This document shows positions 1 through 5,220 of a DNA stretch of 5,220 nucleotides, piece after piece (within the stretch, counting starts at the first letter, position 1; the number at the start of each line of letters is the position of its first letter). A model generated the notes under the pieces. It ran no database searches. It was given only the letters and a program-made list of their open reading frames with translations, and was not told the origin of the DNA. The translations under genes and the position numbers were made by a program. Source of the stretch: Woeseia sp. (GTDB lineage Bacteria; Pseudomonadota; Gammaproteobacteria; Steroidobacterales; Woeseiaceae); contig QIHS01000195.1 in NCBI GenBank assembly GCA_003229095.1, positions 1 through 5,220 on the forward strand, in the 5' to 3' direction.

Positions 1-396
1 GCCGATATTGCCGGGTCTGTCCGTCGCCTCACCGGCGGCGAAGGCGTTGCTGCCGTCTATGATTCAGTTGGAAAGGACACGTTCATGGCGTCCCTCGATT
101 CCCTGAAGCCGCATGGTGTCATGGTGACGTTCGGCAATGCAACGGGGCCGGTCGATCCTTTCGCGCCAGTAGAACTCGCGAAGCGCCACTCGTTGTATGT
201 CACGCGACCCATTCTCTTCGACTTTATAGCCACTCGTGAGGAGTTGTTGCAGGCATCAGAGGAACTGTTCAGCGTTCTCAAGAGCGGCGCCGTGAAGATC
301 AGCATCAATCAACGCTACGCTCTCAAAGATGCAGCACAGGCACACATTGACCTCGAAAGCAGAAAAACGACCGGCTCCACCGTGCTGCTACCCTGA
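1..396 (+). CDS. qor: NADPH:quinone oxidoreductase (zeta-crystallin-like), 3' end only
   Basis: The open frame runs from base 1 (GCC) to the TGA at 394-396 and gives the last 131 residues of a protein whose start lies left of the window. The sequence closely resembles the C-terminal part of E. coli Qor as I recall it: VYDSVGKDTF (residues 19-28 of the fragment), a GVMVTFGNATG segment, SLYVTRP, FIATREEL, and the closing LKDAAQAH..LESRKTTGSTVLLP. Full-length family members are about 325 residues, so roughly 60% is missing. The family is a zinc-independent branch of the medium-chain dehydrogenase/reductases; it reduces quinones in the cytoplasm using NADPH. The retained part is the second half of the Rossmann cofactor domain plus the return into the catalytic domain. 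No frameshift or internal stop is seen. It converges on the lipocalin-like gene. The family call is firm; assignment to Qor rather than a close paralogue rests on remembered similarity. Confidence 0.9.
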   Translation, partial: ADIAGSVRRLTGGEGVAAVYDSVGKDTFMASLDSLKPHGVMVTFGNATGPVDPFAPVELAKRHSLYVTRPILFDFIATREELLQASEELFSVLKSGAVKISINQRYALKDAAQAHIDLESRKTTGSTVLLP

Positions 397-431
397 TCGA
401 AAAATAACAAACGAGCATAAAAAAGCATCAT

Positions 432-491
432 AAATGAGGACATCCATCGTTTAGCTCCATGTTGCCGGACGTTAAGTGGATGTCCTGAATT
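432..491. repeat. 60-bp palindromic repeat unit (GGACATCC...GGATGTCC), copy 1
   Basis: The perfect 10-bp arms AGGACATCCA (437-446) and TGGATGTCCT (477-486) are separated by a 30-nt loop. The unit lies in the 127-bp gap between the convergent qor-like and lipocalin-like genes. A second unit of exactly the same length and layout lies at 1081-1140; ungapped alignment gives 39 of 60 identical bases, with the left side of the loop also related. Just right of the unit, TGTCCTGAATT (481-491) is repeated directly at 496-506, so a partial extra copy follows. The hairpin could act as a bidirectional transcript end for the two convergent genes, but there is no clear T-run directly after the stem, so a terminator role is only a guess. 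Confidence 0.75.
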
Positions 492-523
492 CGTTTGTCC
501 TGAATTTGCTTTGAAACCACTCC

Positions 524-1000
524 TTAGTCGATGCGGCGCCAGATCCACTCATACAGATCGCCGTTTGGCAGCGTAAATGACAAGACCAGGGAATTGTCTC
601 TTTGCTCAAACTTCAGGCGCGACGTGGTGCCAACTTCGCTCGGGTTCTCGGATATGTCGCGATGCCATATCAGCTCATTGTCCTCAACTTCGTAGCGTCC
701 GGTATGACCGTTGATATCCAGCCATTCCTGCAGGAAGGTGATTTGTTCGGTTGGCGTCAGGTCCTCAAGATTTTCATTGTTTTCCAGGACACGTCGCTGC
801 GGATTCATTGTCATCATCGAGTAGTGACCGTGCGCCAAAATCAATAGCCCCTGCCGGTTGGCTGCTTCCGGCGATTCACCAGTGCGCGTGTTGAGAAGGG
901 AAACGCGTTCGTAGGCGCCTTCGATTGCATCGTTCGCGTAAACAAGCGAACAGGAAAGGCTGACTATTGCCAGAACGGTAATTACGGCGCGATTATTCAT
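524..1000 (-). CDS. Secreted lipocalin-like domain protein
   Basis: The protein has 158 residues. An ATG at 1040-1042 would add 14 residues, but that codon sits inside a repeat copy (GGATGTCC). The ATG at 998-1000 instead begins a clean signal peptide, so I chose it; a weak GGA lies about 10 bases upstream. Residues 1-22 (NNR, then a hydrophobic stretch ending LVYA) look like a type I signal peptide cleaved after Ala22. Cys17 is not in a proper lipobox. The mature part of about 136 residues starts IEGAYERVSL and continues with GLLILAHGHYSMMTMNP (51-67), a helical insert (80-95), NGHTGRYEVEDNELIWHRD (97-115) and a C-terminal strand pair ending YEWIWRRID. This order of strands and the GxY..V/G.Y.M..../GRYEV pattern fit the bacterial lipocalin-like domain (Lipocalin_5 type), a small beta-barrel whose ligand is usually unknown. 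It is probably periplasmic. Repeats of one family lie on both sides. The family call is by pattern only. Confidence 0.75.
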   Translation of the reverse strand: MNNRAVITVLAIVSLSCSLVYANDAIEGAYERVSLLNTRTGESPEAANRQGLLILAHGHYSMMTMNPQRRVLENNENLEDLTPTEQITFLQEWLDINGHTGRYEVEDNELIWHRDISENPSEVGTTSRLKFEQRDNSLVLSFTLPNGDLYEWIWRRID

Positions 1001-1029
1001 CTGATGAGTCCGATTTTGAGAAAGAAAGC

Positions 1030-1174
1030 GAAATGAGGACATCCATGAATTTTAAATAAGGACATCCACTATTCGAGCACAAATAAGGACATCCATCATC
1101 TATATCCGTGTCTTTTAGTAAATTGTGGATGTCCCAAATTAGCTCTGATCGGCAAATAGTGGATGTCCTGATTC
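1030..1174. repeat. Cluster of five GGATGTCC-centred repeats
   Basis: The gap between the divergent lipocalin-like and VOC genes holds five copies of an 8-bp core. Three read GGACATCC (1037-1044, 1060-1067, 1087-1094) and two read GGATGTCC (1127-1134, 1161-1168). Written in one orientation, conservation extends to about 20 bp, roughly aaTaGTGGATGTCCTnATTT. The two best-matched copies form a 19-bp inverted repeat (1055-1073 with 1155-1173) with a single mismatch. Spacings are 23, 27, 40 and 34 bp, so this is not a regular array. The copies lie upstream of both divergent genes, and the leftmost overlaps the only alternative start codon of the lipocalin-like gene. The function is unknown; interspersed repeat, non-autonomous element or protein-binding sites are all possible. 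Confidence 0.8.
1081..1140. repeat. 60-bp palindromic repeat unit, copy 2
   Basis: This unit has the same architecture as the one at 432-491: AAATAAGGACATCCATC at the left, a 30-nt loop, then TGGATGTCC and a closing AAATT. The arms pair over 9 bp (1087-1095 with 1126-1134) with a mismatch at the outermost position. It lies inside the larger nested inverted repeat 1055-1173. Equal length, equal loop size and 39 of 60 shared bases indicate common origin with copy 1. Confidence 0.7.
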
Positions 1175-1205
1175 AACTTACTGCTTTGATTTTATTGTGG
1201 AAAAA

Positions 1206-1236
1206 TTCTGAGTGATACGGTTTTCTTCAGTATACT
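1206..1236 (+). promoter_or_regulatory. Possible promoter of the VOC gene
   Basis: TATACT at 1231-1236 is one base off the sigma-70 -10 consensus and lies 35 bp before the chosen start of the VOC gene. The -35 side is poor: TTCTGA (1206-1211) with a 19-bp spacer is the best I find. The nearest repeat copy ends about 60 bp upstream of the -10, so the repeats could influence this promoter but do not overlap it. Confidence 0.4.
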
Positions 1237-1257
1237 CACCGCCATCAATTCTCTAAT

Positions 1258-1263
1258 GGGGAG
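1258..1263 (+). promoter_or_regulatory. Ribosome binding site that decides the VOC start
   Basis: GGGGAG at 1258-1263 lies 7 nt before the ATG at 1271. It overlaps an earlier in-frame ATG (1256-1258), which therefore has no Shine-Dalgarno sequence of its own. This favours 1271 as the true start. Confidence 0.7.
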
Positions 1264-1270
1264 CAAAAAT

Positions 1271-1651
1271 ATGTTTAGTCACGTAATGGTTGGCGCCGAC
1301 GACGTTGAGCAGGCAAAGGTTTTTTACGATGCCGTTTTGGGTGCCATTGGCCACTCTCCGGGCACGATGGACGACAAAGGCCGTTGTTTTTACATGACAA
1401 GTGGTGGCGTGTTTGCGATTACTAAGCCCATCGATGGTGAGCCAGCCTGCAATGGCAACGGCAGTACCATCGGTTTTCGGGTAGAGAGCAGCGAGGCCGC
1501 TAATGCCTGGCATGCAGCGGGTCTCGCCAATGGCGGTACCGCTTGTGAGGATCCCCCGGGCGTTCGTGAGGGTGGCGTCGGCAAGATGTACCTGGCCTAT
1601 TTGCGCGATCCTGCCGGGAACAAGATCTGCGCACTGCAGCGGATGGGTTAA
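1271..1651 (+). CDS. VOC (glyoxalase/bleomycin-resistance fold) protein
   Basis: The protein has 126 residues from the ATG at 1271, preceded by GGGGAG at ideal spacing; an in-frame ATG at 1256 would add five residues. MFSHVMVGADDVEQAKVFYD is the typical first strand and helix of the vicinal oxygen chelate fold. The first betaalphabetabetabeta module covers about residues 1-55 and the second about 64-124, ending in the family motif RDPAGNKI (112-119). His4 occupies the usual first metal-ligand position, but the place near the C-terminus where many members carry Glu is Cys120 (KICAL), so a standard metal site may be incomplete. Family members include glyoxalases, extradiol dioxygenases and antibiotic-binding proteins; the substrate cannot be read here. 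It is cytoplasmic, with no signal peptide. It converges on the large transporter gene with 35 bp between the stop codons. The fold is confident, the role unknown. Confidence 0.9.
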   Translation: MFSHVMVGADDVEQAKVFYDAVLGAIGHSPGTMDDKGRCFYMTSGGVFAITKPIDGEPACNGNGSTIGFRVESSEAANAWHAAGLANGGTACEDPPGVREGGVGKMYLAYLRDPAGNKICALQRMG

Positions 1652-1676
1652 AAGCAGCGAGGAATCTGAGGCCAGA

Positions 1677-1705
1677 GGTGCCCGTGCTAGGGGCTGGCGG
1701 GCACC
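1677..1705. terminator. Hairpin between convergent genes, possible bidirectional terminator
   Basis: GGTGCCCG (1677-1684) and CGGGCACC (1698-1705) form a perfect 8-bp GC-rich stem with a 13-nt loop. It straddles the TAG stop of the transporter gene (1687-1689) and lies 26 bp past the VOC stop. There is no strong T-run directly after the stem on either strand (a CTTTTAA on the minus strand lies about 25 bases further), so intrinsic termination is uncertain. Confidence 0.35.
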
Positions 1706-4053
1706 AACGGCCACAAAATGGGCAGCAATACCATTACCGTAATGAACACGACGATGGTCAGCGGCACACCCACCTTAATATAGTCAACAAAACGATAGCC
1801 GCCCGGACCCATGACAAGAATATTGGCCGGGTGCGATATCGGGCTGGTGAAACTCGCCGAAGCCGCCATTGCAACGGCCATCATCGCAGTTTCGGGAGCC
1901 AGGCCCATTTCTCCCATGGCTGACAGGACGATTGGCGCCATCAAAACGACCAGCGCGGCAGTCGGGATGATCATCGTACCCATCGCCGTCAGAACATACA
2001 GACCGGCAATGACAGGCCACGGGCCGGCGTCGCCGAGCAACAGCATGACCTGGTCCGCAAGATAAGCAGCAGTGCCAGAATCCTGCATAGCCGTGCCCAG
2101 GGGCAACATGCCAGCGATCAGAAATATAGAACGCCAGTCGATTGCACGATAAGCCTGCTCCATGGTCAGGCAACCGGTCAGCACCATGATGGTCCCACCG
2201 ACCACGGCGGCGATGGAGATATGTGCATAACCGGCCATCACACTGAGCACAACGGCGAGCATTATCAGAGCGGCAAGCGGTGCGCGCCGCGTGTCCGGCG
2301 GCGCCTGGCCCAGCGGCGTCAGGATCAGGAAATCGGCATCGTCGCTAAGAAGTTGCAGGCGGTCACGCGGGCCCAGCAGCAACAGCGCGTCGCCAATCTG
2401 TAGCCGTTCCTCGGCGAGTTCCATGCCGATGGGTCCACCTTCACGCCAGATTCCGGCGAGTTCGATACCATAGCGTTCCCTGAAATTCAGTTCACCAACG
2501 CTTCGGCCAGCCAGGCTCGAATGGGGGTCGAGAGTTGCATCCATCAGGGTCAGGCGTTCGGATTGCAGCGCACCAAGATTGGCTGTTACTTTGGTCTCGA
2601 CATCCAGTTCCTGCAGGCCTCGTAAAACGTCCAGGTCTTCATGCTGGCCCTCGATGAGCAACAGGTCGCCCCCTTCGAGAACTTCGTCACCTCGTGGCAT
2701 GACTTTCAGGATGCCGTCGCGGAAAACCGCCACCACGCGAAAGTCGAATACATCTGCCAGGCGGCTTTTTTCGAGTGTGGCTTCGGCCAGGCCGCTGAAT
2801 TTTGGCAGACGGACGACGAACATTCGCTCATCCGCGTTGTACTGGTCACTCAGTTGTTCGCCGGTCAGCAATCGCACATCGCTGAAGTCAGCAAACTTAT
2901 CCAGTTCCGCGATTTCCTCTACCTCGCCCTGCACCAGGATACGGTCACCGGAACGAAGCGGCACGTAAGCAAGATTGGTCAGGCGATAGGTATTGCGGCG
3001 ATAAATGCCGACGACACTGATATTAAAACGCGTCCGAAACCCAGCATGACGAACCAGCTCGCCGACCAGCGGTGAGCCCTCCGCAAGATCGACTTCGGCA
3101 TAGGCAATTTTGGCGGCGACCATGGACTTAAGTACTGGCGCTTCACGCTCGATGACAAGGTCGCTCCAGCGCTGCAACTCCTTGAACTGATCGACGCGCC
3201 CCTGTACGAGAATGCCGTCGTCGCCGCGCAGTACCGTCTGCCTGCCCGGCAGGGTTTCGCTGCGGCCGTTGCGCGTTAGTGCAAGAATGATAAGCCCTGT
3301 GGACGAGCCGATACGGGTCTGGCTGAGCGTCTTGCCCACCAGGATCGAGTCCATCGGCACCCGCAGCATGAATGTGCGTTCCTGCAGTTTGTATCGATTT
3401 CGCAAACTGCGCTGGCTTTGCTGCCGACCTCGATCCGGCTTGATAGTGGGCAACAGAAATCGACCGAACAGGGCGATAAAAGCCACACCGATCACCATAA
3501 CTGCGCCACCCAGCGGCGTAAAATCGAAAAGCGAGAACGATTCATAGCCGTTTTGCGTCAACGATTCACTGATCAGCAGGTTAGGCGGTGTGCCGATCAT
3601 GGTCATGAGTCCGCCGAGCAATGTCGCATAGGCGAGCGGCATAAGGAGTCGCGATGGCGGAATGCGCGTACGCCTGGCCACTTCCACAACCACCGGCAAC
3701 ATTAGCGCTGCAACGCCGATATTGTTCATGAAGGCTGACAAAACGGCGGCAGTAATCATGATGACCACGATCATTGAGATTTCGCGCCGACCGGCCAGTC
3801 GCATCACCTGCCGACCAATTATGTCGGCGATGCCGGTCCGGGTAAGGCCGGCGCTCAGGATGAACATGGCCCAAACGGTAATAACCGCGCTGTTGCTGAA
3901 GCCGGCGAAAGCCTGGGTAGTGGTAACAAGGCCTGTCACGGCGAGTGCGCACAGTACCAGCAGCGCGACAAGATCCATTCGAATGACTTCACTGACAAAC
4001 AGAATCAGCGAAATGGCTAATATGCCGAGTACGAGTGCGATCTCAAATGTCAT
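1687..4053 (-). CDS. SLC13/DASS-type anion transporter with four RCK_C (TrkA_C) domains
   Basis: The 788-residue inner-membrane protein is built as two membrane halves around a long soluble insert. The N-terminal half (about 1-203) has hydrophobic segments near 5-22, 28-44, 55-75, 92-127, 138-160 and 178-200. It carries the signatures SAFMNNIGVAALMLPVVV (106-123) and GTPPNLL (154-160). The insert (about 226-570) contains four repeats that each look like an RCK_C/TrkA_C domain, near 226-295, 315-385, 410-480 and 500-570; each ends in a G-D-x-(I/L)-L-(V/L) strand such as SGDRILVQG or GGDLLLIEG. The C-terminal half (about 591-784) has IIPTAALVVLMAPIV (695-709) and SFTSPISHPANILVMGPGGY (734-753). 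The family moves sulfate, dicarboxylates or other anions, often with Na+; RCK_C domains usually bind ligands and may gate transport. E. coli relatives such as YfbS carry two such domains and are about 610 residues, so this is a long form. The second signature has PTA where classical DASS proteins have SNT, so the substrate should not be assumed. The start at 4053 gives a natural first membrane segment, but no strong Shine-Dalgarno is visible. Confidence 0.9.
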   Translation of the reverse strand: MTFEIALVLGILAISLILFVSEVIRMDLVALLVLCALAVTGLVTTTQAFAGFSNSAVITVWAMFILSAGLTRTGIADIIGRQVMRLAGRREISMIVVIMITAAVLSAFMNNIGVAALMLPVVVEVARRTRIPPSRLLMPLAYATLLGGLMTMIGTPPNLLISESLTQNGYESFSLFDFTPLGGAVMVIGVAFIALFGRFLLPTIKPDRGRQQSQRSLRNRYKLQERTFMLRVPMDSILVGKTLSQTRIGSSTGLIILALTRNGRSETLPGRQTVLRGDDGILVQGRVDQFKELQRWSDLVIEREAPVLKSMVAAKIAYAEVDLAEGSPLVGELVRHAGFRTRFNISVVGIYRRNTYRLTNLAYVPLRSGDRILVQGEVEEIAELDKFADFSDVRLLTGEQLSDQYNADERMFVVRLPKFSGLAEATLEKSRLADVFDFRVVAVFRDGILKVMPRGDEVLEGGDLLLIEGQHEDLDVLRGLQELDVETKVTANLGALQSERLTLMDATLDPHSSLAGRSVGELNFRERYGIELAGIWREGGPIGMELAEERLQIGDALLLLGPRDRLQLLSDDADFLILTPLGQAPPDTRRAPLAALIMLAVVLSVMAGYAHISIAAVVGGTIMVLTGCLTMEQAYRAIDWRSIFLIAGMLPLGTAMQDSGTAAYLADQVMLLLGDAGPWPVIAGLYVLTAMGTMIIPTAALVVLMAPIVLSAMGEMGLAPETAMMAVAMAASASFTSPISHPANILVMGPGGYRFVDYIKVGVPLTIVVFITVMVLLPILWPLVPASP

Positions 4054-4074
4054 GAACTGCTTTGGCCTGCATTA

Positions 4075-4100
4075 GTCCGAAACTCGTTAGTTGTTCGGAC
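4075..4100. promoter_or_regulatory. 26-bp imperfect palindrome, operator candidate
   Basis: GTCCGAA (4075-4081) and TTCGGAC (4094-4100) are perfect inverted arms, and inside them ACT (4082-4084) pairs with AGT (4089-4091) after a two-base offset. The palindrome starts 22 bp upstream of the transporter start, in the 130-bp gap between it and the divergent hydrolase gene. That position suits a repressor or activator site on the transporter promoter, or a hairpin in its leader. No regulator gene lies in the window. Confidence 0.4.
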
Positions 4101-4126
4101 CTGTAAAAAGTCATCGTTAAAAACAG

Positions 4127-4142
4127 GGTGGATATTTCCACC
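4127..4142. repeat. Short tight inverted repeat in the divergent gap
   Basis: GGTGGA (4127-4132) and TCCACC (4137-4142) enclose a 4-nt TATT loop. It lies about 41 bp upstream of the hydrolase start. It could be a leader hairpin or a protein-binding site; neither T-run nor companion sequence tells which. Confidence 0.35.
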
Positions 4143-4183
4143 GCGCAGGCTCCTAGCATGAGCTAAGCTTCGGCTGGCAGCAA

Positions 4184-5092
4184 ATGACAAAGTCACAAAA
4201 ATATTCAGTAGTAAACAAACCGTGCAGTGCCTGGCTCAATGTCAGAGGCGTTCGCTATCACCTGTTGGAGTGGGGTGATGCGAGCAACCCCCTCTTGATG
4301 ATGCTTCATGGCTGGGCCGATTGTGCCGCATCGTTCCAGTTTCTGGTCGACGAACTGCAGCACGACTGGTTTGTCGTGGCGCCAGACTGGCGTGGTTTCG
4401 GTCGCTCGCACCTGCGCTGCGAAGGCTACTGGTTTCCCGACTACGTGGCCGATCTCGACATACTGCTGACGCACTACCAGGCAGCGGAAAGCGTACGCCT
4501 GCTGGGGCACAGCATGGGTGCCAACATTGCCGGGCTATACGCGGGCATTTTCCCCGAACGTGTGCGCTCCTTCATTAACGTCGAGGGTTTCGGGTTGGCC
4601 GACAGCGATCCGCGCAAAGCGCCGGAAAATTACCGCCGCTGGATCACCCAAAGTCGGCAGATGCCGGCGTATTCGACCTATAAAACGCTCGACGAACTTG
4701 CCAATCGTATCCGCAAACGAAATCCTTCGATGAGCCCGGACAAAGCGCGCTTCGTGGCCGAGCACTGGGCAATGGCTAGCGAGGACGGTTCAATCGTGCT
4801 GAGAGCTGACCCTGCGCATAAACTACCCAACGCGGTTCAGTATCGACGCGCAGAAGCACAGGCTTGTTGGGAGAATGTCACCGCACCTGTTTTGCTGGTG
4901 ATAGGCGAAAACACTGATTTCACAGCCGCGGCGAAGGACTGGATCGATCCCGGCGGCGCGGCGCATCAGTTTCGCGATCATCAGTCTGCCGTCATAGCGG
5001 GCTGTGGTCATATGGTGCATTTTGAGCAGCCGGCAGCGCTTGCGAAGGCAATCGAGTCCTTCTTGCAGCCGCTCCAGCCAGGAGTTGTGTAA
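4184..5092 (+). CDS. Alpha/beta hydrolase, serine type
   Basis: The 302-residue cytoplasmic protein has the alpha/beta hydrolase fold and no signal peptide. The oxyanion-hole motif is LMMLHGWAD (38-46), followed by VVAPDWRGFGRS (64-75). The nucleophile elbow is LLGHSMGAN (107-114), with Ser110 as nucleophile. The general base is His276 in AGCGHMVHFEQP, and the likely acid is Asp245 after strand VLLVIGENTDF. A cap of about 100 residues (roughly 138-230) lies between the two core halves. The serine nucleophile excludes a haloalkane dehalogenase, which would use Asp. The family covers esterases, lipases, C-C hydrolases and epoxide hydrolases; this sequence alone does not show the substrate. The start at 4184 has only weak ribosome-binding sequence upstream (GGCAG), but no better in-frame start precedes the fold. 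It is divergent from the transporter and lies 30 bp before the helicase gene in the same direction. Confidence 0.92.
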   Translation: MTKSQKYSVVNKPCSAWLNVRGVRYHLLEWGDASNPLLMMLHGWADCAASFQFLVDELQHDWFVVAPDWRGFGRSHLRCEGYWFPDYVADLDILLTHYQAAESVRLLGHSMGANIAGLYAGIFPERVRSFINVEGFGLADSDPRKAPENYRRWITQSRQMPAYSTYKTLDELANRIRKRNPSMSPDKARFVAEHWAMASEDGSIVLRADPAHKLPNAVQYRRAEAQACWENVTAPVLLVIGENTDFTAAAKDWIDPGGAAHQFRDHQSAVIAGCGHMVHFEQPAALAKAIESFLQPLQPGVV

Positions 5093-5113
5093 ATATAATC
5101 AGTACTGTATAAA
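5085..5113 (+). promoter_or_regulatory. Candidate sigma-70 promoter of the helicase gene
   Basis: TTGTGT (5085-5090) and TATAAA (5108-5113) are separated by 17 bp, and the -35 overlaps the hydrolase stop codon. This -10 lies within the LexA-type box, so repressor binding would block polymerase. With this promoter the transcript would begin only a few bases before the ATG. An alternative is the perfect -10 hexamer TATAAT at 5094-5099, which has no good -35 but would give a leader of about 17 nt with the box at the transcription start. Confidence 0.5.
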
Positions 5114-5122
5114 AAACCAGCT
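5103..5122. promoter_or_regulatory. LexA (SOS) box before the helicase gene
   Basis: CTGTATAAAAAACCAG (5105-5120) fits the invariant CTG-N10-CAG of gammaproteobacterial LexA operators. The 20-bp site matches 14 of 20 positions of the consensus that begins TACTGTATAT. It resembles the E. coli uvrD box as I remember it (CTGTATATATACCCAG). It ends at the base before the ATG of a UvrD/Rep-type helicase, which makes SOS control likely. The inference rests on motif and context together. Confidence 0.75.
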
Positions 5123-5220
5123 ATGGTCGCAGTAATAGAAAATGCAGCTGAATCTCAGTCGGACTATCTCCGCCGGCTGAATCCGGCCCAAAGACAGGCC
5201 GCAACTTATGGGCGCAGGAC
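5123..5220 (+). CDS. UvrD/Rep-family DNA helicase, N-terminus only
   Basis: The frame from ATG 5123 is open to the window edge and gives 32 complete codons. DYLRRLNPAQRQAATYG (residues 14-30) is the N-terminal Q-motif region of superfamily 1A helicases (UvrD, PcrA, Rep), where LNPxQRxAV precedes the Walker A motif GAGSGKT by about 10-20 residues; Walker A lies beyond the edge. These enzymes unwind DNA 3' to 5' with ATP in repair and replication restart. This is the only ATG in frame before the motif; there is a TAA in frame at 5096-5098 and no clear Shine-Dalgarno sequence, which fits a short or absent leader. The LexA-type box directly upstream is what one expects for uvrD-like genes. Whether it is true UvrD or another UvrD-like helicase cannot be decided from the fragment, so no symbol is given. 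Confidence 0.8.
   Translation, partial: MVAVIENAAESQSDYLRRLNPAQRQAATYGRR

Noticed and set aside
432..491. Integron attC site (palindromic, 60 bp, next to a single-gene cassette)
   Set aside because: A GTTRRRY-like string (GTTAAGT, 471-477) occurs, but no partner RYYYAAC is placed correctly and the conserved bases are the GGATGTCC arms, not attC boxes.
524..1000. Lipoprotein reading of the lipocalin-like signal peptide
   Set aside because: The residues before Cys17 are S-L-S, with Ser where a lipobox needs Leu at -3; cleavage after Ala22 is more convincing.
1001..1042. Longer start for the lipocalin-like protein (ATG at 1040-1042)
   Set aside because: That ATG is part of a repeat core, and the 14 extra residues would precede an otherwise normal signal peptide.
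1030..1174. CRISPR-like array
   Set aside because: The core is only about 8-20 bp, copies occur in both orientations, spacings vary from 23 to 40 bp, and no cas gene is present.
1253..1714. 153-codon open frame on the minus strand over the VOC gene
   Set aside because: The plus-strand frame gives a clear VOC protein with a good ribosome binding site; the antisense frame matches nothing I recognise.
2641..3075. 144-codon open frame on the plus strand, antisense to the transporter
   Set aside because: It lies wholly within the transporter coding sequence and its translation shows no recognisable domain; it is a shadow of codon bias.

Overview
The window reads like chromosomal DNA of a free-living gammaproteobacterium. 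The partial first gene resembles E. coli-type NADPH:quinone reductase Qor, and an E. coli-type LexA box lies near the right end. Base composition is moderately GC-rich in genes and AT-rich between them. Lineage is an inference; no rRNA or tRNA is present to fix it.

Layout, left to right: the 3' end of a qor-like quinone oxidoreductase gene (+, 1-396); a convergent gap holding a 60-bp palindromic repeat (432-491); a small secreted lipocalin-like protein (-, 524-1000); a 270-bp divergent gap packed with five more copies of the same GGATGTCC-centred repeat; a VOC/glyoxalase-fold protein (+, 1271-1651); a large SLC13/DASS-type membrane transporter with four RCK_C (TrkA_C) domains (-, 1687-4053); a divergent gap with two inverted repeats; a serine alpha/beta hydrolase (+, 4184-5092); then, 30 bp further on, a LexA-box-like operator and the N-terminus of a UvrD/Rep-type DNA helicase running off the right edge (+, 5123-5220).

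The genes do not form an obvious pathway. Most neighbours are convergent or divergent, so each is probably its own transcription unit. Only the hydrolase and helicase run in series, and the helicase appears to have its own SOS-type control.

Two features deserve most attention. The first is an interspersed repeat family (core GGATGTCC, about 20 bp conserved) that brackets the lipocalin-like gene, with two 60-bp units of the same length and arrangement on either side and a nested inverted repeat at 1055-1173. The second is the LexA-type operator directly before the helicase start. No CRISPR array, RNA gene, recognisable transposase or prophage gene is visible.
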